The notes under the pieces: model-generated | The model's input: only the letters and a program-made list of their open reading frames with translations | Databases searched by the model: none | Told to the model about the DNA's origin: nothing | Origin: Dendrolimus kikuchii | Taxonomy: Eukaryota; Arthropoda; Insecta; Lepidoptera; Lasiocampidae | DNA: 64,000 nt | Direction of reading: 5' to 3' | Assembly: GCA_019925095.2 (NCBI GenBank) | Contig: CM034392.1 | Coordinates: forward strand, 10,311,887-10,375,886 | Part shown: in pieces, positions 44,401-57,974 of the stretch | Numbering within the stretch: position 1 is the first letter of the stretch | How the letters are laid out: every line of letters starts with the position of its first letter | Made by a program: the position numbers and the translations under genes

Positions 44401-45539
44401 ATGTGCATACTAGATCAGCAGAACTTAAACCTGCCTAAACGGTATATACTAGGATTCTACATGCGGCATTTGAATAAATCGGGTGTGTTGTGTTAGCTAG
44501 CTCATCATGATTGTACAAAGCTTCACAATAATCATTATATTACCAAAACTGTTAAAGGAACAACAAACACACTTTTTTATATACTCGTATTAGCATGAAT
44601 TGTTTATGGTTAATTAATTGGAACTTTCATTATGGGACATTCCTATGTCAACGGACGTAGACATCCATAACACAAAAATCCACAGGTTTTCTATTCTATA
44701 TGTATAAATCAATATTTATAAATGTTCTTTTTGTTGTTTTTTAAATAAATACATAAAAATATCTTGGTATATATAGTTCATGTGAAAATTGTATACCATC
44801 TGTCAGTTAGCAACAAATGGTTACAAAGAGATGGTATTTGAATCAAAATAAAGAATTCTACAGCTAAATTGAAGAAGTCATTAAGTTCGCCATAGACTAG
44901 AATGAGGTTGAATTTAAAGAAAAAGGTGCTTTATTTACAGGCTTTTAAAAGGTTATTTAAATCACATCGATCGCCATATATCCCTCGCACGGCGCTTGTC
45001 GGAAGGATAGCGAGTGAGACATCTGAACTCTATCCTCGGAATGAGTATCGAAAATTTACATCAGCCCGTAATACCGAACCGGCTGAGCCTTTATTGTAAA
45101 CGTCGTAATTTGAATTCCGTCTTTGATATTCAAATGAGGCTCTACTTGAGACACTGCCTTAGTTATTTGAGTTTTTGTAAAGCAATCAAGTTTGTTTATA
45201 GGATCTCGTGTAATTGTAAATCACGGTCTGTGGTCTTAATTAATGCATAAAATCACTTTGGAGCCGTTTGATGAGACGCCCCTCTGTAGGACTGAACGAA
45301 ATAAACACAGGGAAAATCGGTTCTCTTTCACGTTTAATTTGGTTGTACAGCCTAATGAAGTTGCTACATTTCGTGTCAAATTCAATACAATACGTGTTGA
45401 CTTGCAATTGAAATTTTCCCGTCATTGTTTAAAATTATGCCCTCACTTGACAATCCAATTGGACGCATTTGTACAAATTGAAACAAACCAATACAATAAG
45501 AGACTTAATAAAACTAAGATTTTATAAACTAATACAATA
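44401..45539. other. Sequence between the two 'aaccgactt' ends
   Basis: Overlapping short open frames at 44902-45099, 45014-45250 and 45243-45527 on plus, without a recognisable domain or D,D,E pattern. No transposase can be called. Confidence 0.3.
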
Positions 45540-45618
45540 TTTTTTGAAACAAAAACAAAACCCACTTTAAACTAAAAAGCAAAAATTAATATTTTGTACA
45601 ACATTTTGAAGTCGGTGC
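45540..45618 (+). repeat. Repeat family F, right end (plus)
   Basis: 'aaacaaaacccactttaaac' to 'tttgaagtcggtgc', as at 15500-15603. Confidence 0.5.
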
Positions 45619-45623
45619 ATTTC

Positions 45624-45949
45624 GCACCAACTTCAAGGTGCAGATTTTTTTTTTTGCTTTTTAACTGTTTGAATAGCTTTAGAAATAATTTTAGGCGCCT
45701 GTATAAATTGTACTACTAGCACGCGTATAGAAGTTTGACCCACGAAGAGTGTAGGCGCTCGGCGCTCGTCAACAAGGGTTGTCTCGATTTCCCTGAGATC
45801 CATTAATTAAATCCTGACTTGACGAGAATAAGACCCTTTCGAAAAAAAATTGAAAATCGGTGCAAGATTGACGGAGAAATAGCGTATCAAACACACAAGA
45901 GGAAAAAAACATACATGTTGAAAACCTTCTTTTGAAAGTCGGTTAAAAA
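45624..45949 (-). repeat. Repeat family F, reversed copy
   Basis: On the minus strand it carries 'gaaatcgagacaacccttgt', 'cttctatacgcgtgctagta' and 'tacaatttatacaggcgcc', paralleling 6650-6790. It abuts the plus-oriented end at 45618, giving a tail-to-tail pair. Confidence 0.6.
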
Positions 45950-46094
45950 GAAAACTTAACTTAGTTATATTGTATATTACGTATAATCCCTCATGACTAT
46001 AAGTAAAATACCGCCTAGGCCACCGTCTTCTTCGAGTAAGGTGCTCAGAAAGCTTGCTACGTTTTTTCGCTGGATTGTTTTACGATAATTTAGA

Positions 46095-46260
46095 CGTTCA
46101 CTCAAATAACACAGTATCAAATCCTGACCGGACCACTTGTACCACTTAGGCAGTTTTGTGACCTGCTTATTGTCACAATTATCATGTGTTGACGGTGAAA
46201 ACATCGCGACGAATCCTGCACGTCGAGATAGCCCTTTTGTCACACCTGCCAAGCCGCCTT
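46095..46260 (-). repeat. Lepidopteran 'cccactgctgggc' repeat, degraded copy
   Basis: 'gtgttgacggtgaaaacatc' and 'tgtcacaattatcatgtgt' are the reverse of the family's closing blocks. The minus open frame 45977-46264 overlaps it and is not a gene. Confidence 0.4.
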
Positions 46261-48504
46261 CCACGAGCGTGGTGAGTATATTGTCCGTTCCTTTAAGAAT
46301 TTAGGAGACTCGAGCAAAGAAATGGGATAATATAGGTTGTTATTATTATTATTAGAAGAAAATCATAAAAAGCGTCGTGGAAAGCCTTAGCAGTTGTTGA
46401 TATCTAAACCAAATACGAACTGTTAGAGACAGTGACTTACTGCAAAACATTTACAATCTGCAAGTAATTCCGGTTATGCTTAGCATAATAACCTTTATTA
46501 CCATATTGTCGTAAAGTATTCGATTATAACATCGCAATAAACCCGACGTATTATTACAAGTTATTTGAATGATCTATTCATATTAGCATATAGGGATGTA
46601 TAACAATGTTTAAGGTAACCAAATTTCCATGCGGGTGGATCGCGTGCGTACCTTTCCGTGTTTCGAACTTTTCGGGTGAATCGTCCTTCTTAAAATCGAA
46701 TCGATATCGATATTGTATCGACTAGTCACGAATGACTCGAACAGGACTCGCAAATGCGTCCAATGATGTACTAGGTACACGGTTCGAAGATACGTATGCC
46801 GGAATTGTAATTCAAATCATGGAAGCTTAATATTGTATGGCTTTCTGATGTGTTGTGGTGTTCGCATAAATTTTAGTGCTTAAGATTTGATTAATCTTTG
46901 AAACGGTCGCTTTTGCTGCATCATATTACGAATATGTACAGGTTTAGAGTCCAGTAGTGAGAAGTTTATGGGTTCTTATTATACCAATTGTTAACTTGCT
47001 CTAAGTAATTTTTTTTGATCTTGGCTGAATAGCCACAGGATCGTTGCTTAATGTTTTATTTTATTTTTATAGATGGCTGCACTGTCTCTCTGCGTCTATG
47101 ATTTTTCTGTTCTTACTGTGCAATCGTTTTGTTACTTGAAATAAAACAAATTAAGTAGATTTTCTCAGTTTTATTTCATGAAGAAGTCCTAACCTTAATT
47201 CCAATAATATAAATCAAATCATCATAAATAGACAGGTATTTATTTTTAAGTAGCTAATCATTCAAATCTAAGGAGCAGTAACTTATTATGAGACATATAA
47301 TACAAACTTTTTTATATTTTGTTTAGTGATTTATTCTATTGACAAAAATCCAGGCATATAACACAGTCCTAAAGCGAATGTTATCAAGTTTAAAAAATTA
47401 GTTTAGTAACGTTTGGTGAGGAGAAGGCTTATTATACGACGAATGATTTTCTAGACGACAGCACCGAATAGGAATAGTGCGATCGCTACCAAGCGCCTTC
47501 AGTAATTGCTCATACGTATTACTTTCTTAAACCTAGTATTAGTTCATATATAATACGTTTAAAAAGGACCACGAATACATAAAAATTATAAATAATACAT
47601 GTTGCTGGGGTGTTTGTTGCACGGCTTTTTTTCTTTAACACTATCTAAAATTGCTTTGAAAGCGGTATAAAACGATTTTCAGTGAGTAATCTGTTTGATT
47701 CCATTTTAAAGTTCATTCTCTTAAAATGTCCTTTTGATGTTATGGATATTTGCGTACTAGTATTTTATTTTCAATCATACTAAATAGTAATGAGACCTAA
47801 TAATGAAACTAGCATCAAGAACACATCTAGAATACACTCTAGTTAAGAAAAACTACTAACGTCAAAATATTTACAGAGGAATGACACACATAACTCAGCT
47901 CAGAGATAAACAAAGACGAGAACATTCATTAGCGCTGTTATAAATAAAGTTTTAAAATTTCATAACATGAACAGTGAACAGTAATTACAAGGGACGCGAG
48001 GCGAAAATATTGCAAGCACGACAACGTGTCGACAAGGCGTCGAGTTAGCACGTTAGCGTGCATTCTTTCCCCGCGTTCATTAACATAACAAGTAGTTTCG
48101 TTAATCAAATGTACGAAATTAATAGCACAGTTTAGAGTCGACGTTCCGCCCGGCAATCACACGGCCATTACAAATTGCCAGCAATTACCACGACAGCCAC
48201 CCCTCACCTTTCGCGTTTACGGAACGTATTTTTATACGCGCATATGCTGATTATGCGGTAATACGTCGTATATAGCAAGCACGTCATTAATAAATTGCGA
48301 AGCCAACTGGTAAATTAGAGTACGAAATTAATTGATTTTCATTTATCTACACAAATAACTGTAATAGGAAATTCAAATATATTCCTTTTTCATATTAAAT
48401 TCCACTACTATAAACGGTTAAGTATGCTTTAGATATCGTTGACAAATATGTTTAATTCAAAATGAATAAGCAAATAACTAAAGTGGTTATAAAGTATAAT
48501 GCAT
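46261..48504. other. Unique sequence
   Basis: Medium-GC patches at 46620-46800 (with 'atcgatatcgatattgtatc') and 47980-48250. The minus open frame 47938-48156 has no domain. Confidence 0.3.
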
Positions 48505-48719
48505 TATAATCAAACAAACATATTGTATATCCCCAAATTAAGCAAGTTAGGCTTGTATTATGTGATATACAACGGACTACTCTGAGGCCAATCCAAGACA
48601 CCCAGACCATTGTGAATAACGGAAAGTTTGTTTACAAAATTTACCATGGCAGGATTCGAACCCGGAGCCTCAACGTCTCAGTGAGTTCAACTGGCAAAGG
48701 CTTAGCCCGCTCAACGACA
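48505..48719 (-). repeat. tRNA-derived SINE, copy 2
   Basis: Minus strand: box B GGTTCGAATCC perfect (48652-48662), box A TCGTTGAGCGG with one mismatch (48707-48717). The body aligns to 16435-16540 ('aagcaagtta.', 'aaatttaccatggca'). Confidence 0.8.
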
Positions 48720-51525
48720 AAGGCCAAAAATCTCGTAACTTTCCAAAAATAAACACTTTATAAAAAAGAATACTTTTCGAAGGTTATACACAAAACTTAA
48801 AATGAAATCTAGCTCCCATTACACATGGGTATACCGTTTCGCAAGGTGTTAATGATGTTTTAAGCAAGAAAAGAAGCGGTAAGAAATTTACCAAGAACAC
48901 GTCTAGCAAAAAAAAAATACTTCATATTTGTCTGACTTATGCTTTTTTTAAATACATAATGCCTTATGCTTTTTTTGCTGCTTGCTTAAGAATTCGTGGA
49001 GTCAAGCATTGCACAAAAGAATATATTGATTACATTGCAAAATCTGTTCATATTTTGACTTCAAGACATACAGGCGGTGCGTTAGATCTTAATATTTCAT
49101 TCAACCAAGCAGTACAATTTTTAAACAGTATACTTGTTTGTTTATTCAACCGTAGGAATCGAGTAAAGCAGACCCATTTAGGTCTTTACACTGCTATATA
49201 CATAGTTTTGAGATCTAAACTCACCCCGGCATAAAATGAATGCGATACACACGCAAATGCCAAGAGATATTTATTTTTACTCAGTGAGAGGTGTATAAAC
49301 CTCGCCATTCCTCATCCTTTGAATGATGTTATCGGGATTCCCCAAATGTTTCGCTCTTTTTGATCTAAGTTCTTTATATTTTGGCTTTGCGTTTCGCCTT
49401 TTCCTACATCCAACAACACATCACGATTCTTTTGTGGTGCGATAAGGCTTGGTAAAAAATAGAATGTTTATTTCAAGCGCACTGCACTTTCACACAAGAA
49501 CTTTCTCTCTCTCTTCAAGTTTCTTTGTGAATTTGCAATATTTTTTTAACATTAAACACGTATTTATATCATCATAATGCTAGTGTTAACCTTCGGTTGT
49601 TTATAAAACGTTTGTCTTGGTGCTCGGGATCCGCTTTCGTACTTCTTCTTGTTCACTTCACGTGGTCTTCAGCATCAATTATTATTAGTCCGTAGTGGAA
49701 GCAGTATCGCTAAGCCTTTGTTACCCACAAAACTGCAATTTGCATACAACAGTTACTATTACATTATCTATACTATGTTAGATTAATCATCAGTTAAACA
49801 ATTATTTAGAATCAATTTACTGGCCGATTATGACTTAGGGACCTAACAATTGATCGGTTTTAATAAATTAGTAAGTTATTGTTTCCATCTATACTCAGAT
49901 CACAAATGAAAATCAAAAGATTGAAACAAAAGACGTCAAGATTGAAGTCCCTTGGTTACTTAGCCGCCTTTATATTTGAATTCACGGCCAAAGTTTTAAA
50001 TAAGGAGCTTATTTCTGAATAAAAATAATCAAGATATTAATGCGATCAAAAAGCGAAGAAAACCGACAAAAATAACTTTAATTAAACTTTCCAAAATCAT
50101 TATGAGATAACATTATTCATTAATTTTAAATGGTCTCACGGTCGAGCCAATGCCTGATAATTCTTGCCGGGCTCGAAGCAGACAGGAAATGACGTAAAAT
50201 TTATCTTTGAATTGGAGGAATTACTTTGTACCAACTCTGAAGAAATGGAAATCTGTAGGTTTATAACTTTGGAGAAAATTGTTTTTTTTCCGAATTGGAA
50301 TAATATTAGCTTTTGGTGATGCGGCAACTTTCCTAACAAACGTTATTAAATCTTTTTAAGAGCCACTACGGCGAAGGGCTTATGTTTGTGATAGAATTTC
50401 GCCAAAGATTTTCATTAATATAGGCTTAGGGGACGTCAATGAAAATTTCGCCGAAGATTTTATTGGAGCCCACTATTTATTAAAGGGACGTTTGCCTATA
50501 ACCCCCGAAAGGAATATAACGCATTCAAATATCAACGAAATTTATCAACCTCCGAGCATCGGGTCCAAATACGCTCGGGTCGTTTATGGCATATTACAGT
50601 GGAACACTCGTCAGCTCTCCGCCGGAAAAGTCAATTTGACGCAGATTACGGGACGACTGAGGAGAGTCTTACTAAAACGCGAATGTTTGTCGACATTCCC
50701 TTCGATATGAATAATGAATAAAACCTTCGTGTGAAGTTAATTCTGCTTCCAGCCAGGTTCTTGATAAATTAGGCTTATTTTAATTTACTTGCTTCACCAC
50801 GAAACACCCACTTATGCACGTGCACATTGTTATTTTGCCGCAGTGTAAATATATGTTTTTTAAATCTCGACATTACAAACTACATATTTAGACAAGTTGA
50901 AATAAATGAATATTCAAGATAGAAATACGCTTTTATATAATTCTGGTCTAGTTTATAAAATAAATTCATCCATGATCATTTCATGACATTTTAAAAGCAA
51001 AGTAGCGCGTTAATCAATAAAAATTAATGCGTTATTTGACTCCTTTTACTTGTAGAAAATTATGACGTCATAATTTTGTACACCCGTACACGAACTTTAA
51101 TCTATAGCAGGAGATAAAATTTAAGTACCTGCTTATGATTTCGAAAGATGCTAATTATGTTGATGAACAGTGACTAAGGAATGATCACAAATGTCGTTTT
51201 GAAATTGTTTGTGTGTCTGAAATTTTGTATTGAATAAATAGGCTTTGAAACGGCTCAAGAATTTATAATGAAAGTTTTGTTCATTTAAGGTACGAAAAGA
51301 TTATTTTTTAGGGATTAGGAATTTAGTTCAATTCGATACCTATATACTTATATATTGTAGGGTTTATTCGATTTCAATATAAATATTTGTAATTATCACT
51401 TGCCATCTAGAGAGTATTATGACCAACATGCATCGTCCATGCCGGCTAGAGTAAAAAGTCTAGTGGGTTTCGTTTAATATATTTATTAATATATATTATC
51501 ACAATTCTATACTCATTGTCATTCT
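48720..51525. other. Unique sequence
   Basis: Minus strand 49400-49285 reads as a short basic stretch ('KRRNAKPKYKELRSKRAKHL') ending in a stop at about 49283, which may be a transposon scrap. A direct repeat 'aatttcgcc.aagatttt' recurs 49 bp apart at 50395 and 50444. 50480-50710 is GC-richer (plus frame 50492-50710, no motif). Confidence 0.3.
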
Positions 51526-51826
51526 CCGTGCAGGAACAGAAAAGAATACTAATCAGGGCGGACTGTCGTAAGAGGCGACAAAACAACCCACAGCCAGGTG
51601 GTAGGGCATTTGCCCGACTGGATGGCTGCCACCGCTCGCCTAGAGTATGCCGCTATAACAACTTTGAGTTGTGTTCCGGCATCAGTGGCTAGGTTCCAGT
51701 ATCTCCTTCAAGGCCGGCAGCTCATTGGCAACACCTCTGGTGTTGCTAATGTTCATAGGCAACAGTAACCACTTCCCTTCACAGTTGGGCCGTTAACCTG
51801 TCTTCTGTGTTTGAGTAATAAAACTC
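51526..51826 (+). repeat. SINE-like family A, full-length copy
   Basis: 5' boundary 'ccgtgcaggaacag'; the head has a deletion ('aatcagggcggactg'); the tail ends 'tgagtaataaaac'. Confidence 0.7.
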
Positions 51827-53901
51827 ATTGTTTCGATTTACCGAAGTACGAGTTCGAGTACCGAAGTCGCGAGCACAGCTAGTACAGAATAAAAGTGAAT
51901 ACAGTATTTTTTTTATTTATTTACATCATTCAAGAAACTAAAGAAATAGACTATAAAATTAGAGAAACTTAATTAAAGTGGGTAAGACAAGAGCCCAGAC
52001 TAGGTTAACCCATGTGTGATGGTCCTCCTGACCCTCGTATCTCTATTACTATAATAACCACCACCATTAAAAATTACATTAAAAGAAAAAGAAAGAAGAG
52101 TGTATGTAGGTGCGTGTAAGTAAAAATATTGTCATAAAAATGTATCCGAATGTAGTCACCACTTTCACCGCAAGGCGTTAAAATAAATATCATAAGCATA
52201 TGTGTAGACGACGCTCAAGCGTCCACTGAGTGGGTAGTGTAACTCCATGGGCGCGTTTCGCGACGACGTTCTATTACAAAAGGGAATTGGATCTTGATTC
52301 ATTGGTTCGGAAAATCGGCAGCGTACCTTGATAATTTCATTTCTGTACAATTTGACCGCGTCCGTGGTCAGACGATTCTTGGGGGCCTCCGCGGACCCGA
52401 ACACAATACAGGGACTCCCTACGGCTCTCACACACAATACTAAGCTTTTATTGCCTCTTTTTACAATCTCCCATTAACTCCAAGGCTGCACCATTGGGAA
52501 TTAGTTTCGATATGGTATCGTGCGTATCGATATCAGATTTGATCGGTGAGAATTTTATCAGTGGTTACCAATTATATGTGTAATTTTATTAGGATTTAGT
52601 AGATATTTTGGTGTTTCGTCATAACCGTTCGTATGTATGTATTAGTATGTCACAGTTAAAGTTATTTTTCTCAGAAACTATATATATAGCAAATTTGTCA
52701 GAAGACATAGTTTGTATAGTACTATAAAGTTATGTTGTGATATCACCTGCACCTGCAATCACTTAAGGTTAAAATATTTTTCAGAGCTTAGTTTAGGAGG
52801 TTTAGGGCTATATCGTAAATAAGATCTAGAAAAAATATAATGAGATTTCTTAATGACTTTTTAATGAAATCAACATCTCTCAAGACATTGTTCCCTAAAG
52901 TCGAAAAATTGACATCTCACTTTCCAATTCTTAAACTACAATGTGAAAAAAATGAGAAATCTTCAATGAAAATTTGTTCGAATAGTTTTTATCATAATGT
53001 GCGATAACATATCGATTAAACGCTGAAATATTTTTGTATTCCTGTTAAATCCAATAATTGTAAATGTATTAAAATTTATAATATACACATATTACACTCG
53101 TATATATTTTCAAAGTATACATTCTGTGCGGAGATTAATAAATGTACGTTACAATTGTGGCTGTCACCCCTATTCTTTATTTTTTACGATTTCCTTAGAG
53201 CATTGTGTAACTGCACACATATGTAAGTATATTCTTACTAAATTTTACACATATAGATCTAGAAGTTTCCGAGAAAAACAACTGTAACGTATAAGACAAG
53301 ACATGGCGATTTCATAAGGATTCTATTTTTCTTATAAAATATCTACGAAAATCTACAAATCCACACCAAAAATAATGTCTTAGTATCCGCCAAAGATTAT
53401 AGATTTTATTGGTTAGTGCTGGGACTCAAATCGCGTACCCTAACAGCTATTACACAAATTGTATCGGTCCAAATACGGCCGTTGCAATTCTACAAATACA
53501 CTTGCTTGCGGCAAAAATTGAAAATTTTTGTACAATTCATGAATATGAATAAGCGTTCCGTGGTAGCGAATTGGGAATCAATTATGCAGAATATAACTAC
53601 TCGTATTGCATTGATCAGTCGCTCTGCTGCGACGCGTTCGGCGCAAGTTTGAACTATCTTGGTGCCTATAACGCATAATTGATTGTGGAATTGGGTTGAT
53701 ATCAGACAATCAATGTCTATGTCTGCTCATAGGCAAACACTGATTAATATTATTGGACCACCGTTGTCTCTAGAGTTTTATGCGTGCAAGAACAAACGTT
53801 TGCATCTCTATTATTTATACAACTTAATATAAAAAAATCAGTTTAAAATTGCACAGAAAACTCTTAGTCTGTAAGAGGTATGGGAGGAATTACGTTATTA
53901 T
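51827..53901. other. Unique sequence with GC-richer block at 52200-52440
   Basis: The block contains 'gcgcgtttcgcgacgacg' and 'gggggcctccgcggacccg'; the minus frame 52165-52437 is open but without domain. Remainder AT-rich. Confidence 0.35.
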
Positions 53902-54204
53902 CCGTGCCGGAACGGAGAAAGAAAACAATTTCCTGCGGCCGGGCGGCCTGTCGTAAGAGGTGACGAAACAATCCACAGCCAGGAGGTAAGCTCTTTGCTC
54001 GTCTGGATGGCTACCACCCTGGTCTAGAGTATGTCGCCATAATAACCTTGAGTTGTGTGCCGGCATTAGTAACCAGGTTCCAGTCTCCCTTAAAAGAGCA
54101 GCAGCGTATTTGTAACGCCTTTGGTGAGTCCATAGGCGATGGTAACCGCTTCCCATCAAGTGGGTCGTCTGCCTGTCTACTGAACTCATGCAATAAAAAT
54201 AAAA
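53902..54204 (+). repeat. SINE-like family A, full-length copy
   Basis: Starts 'ccgtgccggaacggag', ends 'catgcaataaaaataaaaag'. Well preserved. Minus open frames (53890-54328) are repeat-derived. Confidence 0.75.
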
Positions 54205-55789
54205 AGTTATATACATAAACATTGTAGTTGTTAAGTATACGATTATTATTAAACATTAACAGGATTAAATATATTTTTATATAATTGTAATATTTTTTTA
54301 TTTTTTTGTAATTAACTGTTCGAGCCAAATTTTATTTTTATTATATAAATTATTTTTTAGGAGAAACTTTATTGATATATGTATTAATTTTGTGTTTTAT
54401 ATTTAAGAATATTAATTATTGTATGTTTCCCAAACAAATTAAACAAATAAATAAATAATAAAAATTCGTATTTATTATGTCGCAAAGTTTACGATAACGC
54501 TACAAATAATGTTTTATGGATATGTCAGCCATATTGTCGTATTTGAAATATACTTTAATATCAACGCTATCAGTTTGGGTGTTTCTAGTCTTCTTTTATG
54601 GAAATAAAAATTATTGTATGGTATTGGACCATAGCATGTTTTAGCATATGAGCAAAGCCACTTATAACTAATAATATAACACAAACGTTATATAATATTA
54701 TAATGTAGTGACCATACACGTAAACTGTTGAATTTATGCCAATCCGGTACTTATTTAAATGGCAAGCCCTTATCTTAATTATTGATTTGATTGGCAATGT
54801 TCATTCAACATGTCCATACGATAAACATAACAATTAATATGGCCGCCGTTTTTCAATGGCCTTCCGGACCGTAACAATTTTGGTGAACAACGTTATCGCA
54901 ATCGTTTATAGAAATTTCGCCACTTTTGTTTCTCATCTGTTTGTAGCTTTTCGATTATATTATCAAGGGTCGAACACGAAACCTTTATTAGAATTGTCAT
55001 CTATATTTGCAATGAATTAACATTATGAGCTTGAGGTGAGAGTTTCACGATTAGGGTTGGCATTTTCGGGATATCGTGATAGTATAGTAATAAGGTGCCT
55101 TAGAAATAAAAAGTTAATGCATGCATTCAATTCTATTAGTTTCATTGGAAGTCAAAATAAAACATATAATTTATATAGCACGTATCTGTTGGACATGTAC
55201 CTATACCGTTTCTCTAGCAAGTTTCTGTTCATCCAAAAGTTATCTGTTAAAATCGCTTCCAGGGATAAAACGGACAGTTGTTCTTTTCTTAACAATTTGT
55301 GTACAAGATTATGATTTTAGTTTTAAAAAATAACTCAGTTCCACCTTTAAAAATTTAAACATAGAAAATAACACGGGGTAGTTCCAGTGGAATACTGACT
55401 TAAAACTTCTGCGAGCAAAGCTTCACCTCGTAGATAGGTCTAGTCATTAAACAAGTATATTTTTTATGACAAATATCGTATACACTTATATTAAATACAA
55501 GAAAAAATTATAGAAACATAATATTTGGAAAAAGTACGAGTACTCGTTCTAATAACAGTTCGAAAGTAAATATCTAGAGTCCAAATTATAGAACACAAGA
55601 TCAAATGACTGTCCAATCTTCCTAAGCACTCAAAGCATTGCGTTGCTTCGAAAACTGTTTTCTACCTCTTTATATTGAAATGCAGTAAAATATAACTTCG
55701 ATTTTATTTGAATTGCTTTTAAAGATCTTTTCATTGCCCGCCAGTTAAACCTCCCAATCGATATTTTATAAAATTAGTTACATAAACAC
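54205..55789. other. AT-rich sequence, nothing recognised
   Basis: Overlapping plus frames at 55036-55333 lack motifs and read in two frames over the same bases. Confidence 0.3.
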
Positions 55790-55791
55790 TA

Positions 55792-56150
55792 ACAGTCTCA
55801 TTCATATTGAGATAGAATAAGTTTGTAGGCTTCTTCAAAATTAAACATGCCTTCAAACTCTAACTCTGTTGAGTTAGACTAATTTTGAAAATTCTTCTTT
55901 GTTTGGCTTTATTAAATTACCCATTTAAAATCTTGCAGTTGTTTAAAACTTTTTTAAATTAATAAGTAACAAAACTATTAATCATGTTATTGTTTAAATT
56001 AACAAAGCGACATAACATGTATTTTTTTGTATAGATGCTGATCAATAACCTTTAATTTACATTATCAGTCTTATTCATATTAAGTTACAATAGTTTGAAT
56101 GTTCTTAAAGCAGCCTTGAAACTACTCTGACTCAATATGAATAAGCTCGT
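55792..56150. mobile_element. MITE with imperfect terminal inverted repeats of about 40 bp
   Basis: Left end ACAGTCTCATTCATATTGAG and, reversed, right end ACGAGCTTATTCATATTGAG; similarity continues through 'ga.agaataagttt..aggct'. Flanked by TA on both sides (55790-55791 and 56151-56152), which suits a Tc1/mariner-type origin, though TA is weak evidence in AT-rich DNA. Confidence 0.6.
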
Positions 56151-56242
56151 TAATAATTAAGTACTTAAACTGAATATCGCTAAAATACATCATTGGAGAA
56201 ATATATACTTTTTGTTTTATTTAAACTCCTGTTCTGTAAAAA

Positions 56243-56402
56243 TATGTTTATTTATTGCTGGACTACAGCAGACAGCCCACCTGATCGAAAGCGTTTAACA
56301 TCGCCTATGGACGTTTACAACACCATAGATGTCGCCGTCACTCTGCCGGCATCAAAGAAATTTTATAGCATCCTGTAGTTCTTTACCCCATATCGTAGCG
56401 CT
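56243..56402 (-). repeat. SINE-like family B
   Basis: Matches 28166-28335, including the block after the shared tail ('atgtcgccgtcactctgcc', 'taccccatatcgtagcg'). Confidence 0.55.
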
Positions 56403-56984
56403 GTGGGTAAACCAAAGCTACATATAGTGTTATAAAGTATCTCTATTTTCCGTTTATTTGTAAGATCAGTCAGTATCAAATTAAAGTAGCGATATCGTAA
56501 AAAAAGTTTTTACTCTTTATAGTTTATATGTTGTTATTATTTATAACCAAATTTAAACAACAACATAAGCCGGCAATTAAAGACTTACAAAAAAGTTGCT
56601 ATCCTCAAACCTGTGTTATTGTTATGTGCGAAATTTGTAATCTCACAAAAATGCACGTAAAACGACGCGTGCATTCTCCTAATGAAAGCACTCTTGCATT
56701 ATTTCGTTTGCAAACAAACGTTGAAAATAATTTACGTTAAAAGATCGCCTACATTTACATAATTATGTAGGCAAACATAAACTTTATACACGATAAAGTT
56801 GAATTTATGAACAGTTAACGCTGGCTTGAGAATTTATAGAAAAAAGATATTTATAACAACACGTCATACTTTAGTAAAAGAGACTCACAGAATATGTCAG
56901 TAAATAAAACAATTGCTATGCTTATCGTTAAAAAATATAACACGAAATTTAATTTTACCTGCAGGGGAGTATATTTAGCTTTCG
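56403..56984. other. AT-rich sequence, nothing recognised
   Basis: Plus frame 56528-56740 has two Cys-x2-Cys-like pairs by chance only; no family seen. Confidence 0.3.
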
Positions 56985-57275
56985 AGATGAGAATATTGAG
57001 AAATGTGATGTTAAAATAATGGATAAGGTCAGAAACGAATAAATAAGAGCGTCATTGAAAGTTGCACCCGTATCTGAAAAATTATACTGACGTAAACTAA
57101 AGTAGTATGGGCATGTAATGAGAAGGCATGAAAGTCCTGTGAAACTGACAAAATTGATGGAGTAAGCCACAAAACAAATGCGTGGATTTTATTAAGGATA
57201 ATTTGATGATTTGTGGTGTGACATATGTCAGAATCGAGGAGTATGAAAGGAAAAGACTATATTATGCCGACTTAT
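56985..57275 (+). pseudogene. RTE-type LINE remnant
   Basis: Plus-strand reading in shifting frames gives 'RMRILRNVM', 'VRNE', 'SLKVAPVSEKL', 'GHVMRRHESPVK' and 'WILLRI', then 'FIKDNLMICGVTYVRIEEYE' (57184-57243), the standard order after the reverse transcriptase of RTE LINEs. At least four stops or shifts, so long dead. Same family as 15000-15150. Confidence 0.6.
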
Positions 57276-57971
57276 TATTTATTATACAAAATCTGGTAAC
57301 GATTGCGCAACCATCTACAGCTAATCTAGTGAAGCTGCTTTTTCTTTTTATTCGGTGTTTTTAGAACAGCCGCGTAAAATTTTAATACGGTTATTTGTCA
57401 GCGCTTTGTGTTGGAATTTAATTATGTAAGTGTATTACGTGAATTTATAGTGTAGAGACTACGAATATGTAGTATATTAAAAATAAATTTCTTTTCAAGG
57501 GATTACATTTTCAATTCAAATACCATACTAAAATAATATGAAAGTAACTCTTCTTATTTATTATATTTTTAATGGTAAACGACTGAACGAATCTTAATTA
57601 TTTTTGCATAAAGATACGTTTTAACCTATGAAACGACATTTTTTTATATTAAAATTCACATTGCGTGGGAAGAAATAGAGCATGAAAAATTGTATGAGCA
57701 CTCATAATTCCTTAAGTTAAGGATATAAAAAATCATATCTAGGCTTTTGGTAAGAAATACGTGTTCAGCATTACATTTGCATTGTTCATTATAGTTGCGT
57801 TTTAGCTTCAATCAAAACGTAACAAATGCTAACAACGTCACAGGTTACAGCTGGTATATTATAAATGTGAGTGACTTTATTTTTTGTTTTATATATATCT
57901 ACTTGATAAATACAGGATACATCAGATGCTGGTGACGAGAATAGTTTACAATACATACCATATATTAAGAC
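57276..57971. other. AT-rich sequence, nothing recognised
   Basis: Unique within the window. Confidence 0.3.
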
Positions 57972-57974
57972 TAA

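Noticed and set aside
53890..54328. Minus-strand frames of 110 and 105 codons
   Set aside because: They read SINE-like family A in two frames; the same peptides recur at the other copies (1869, 58165).
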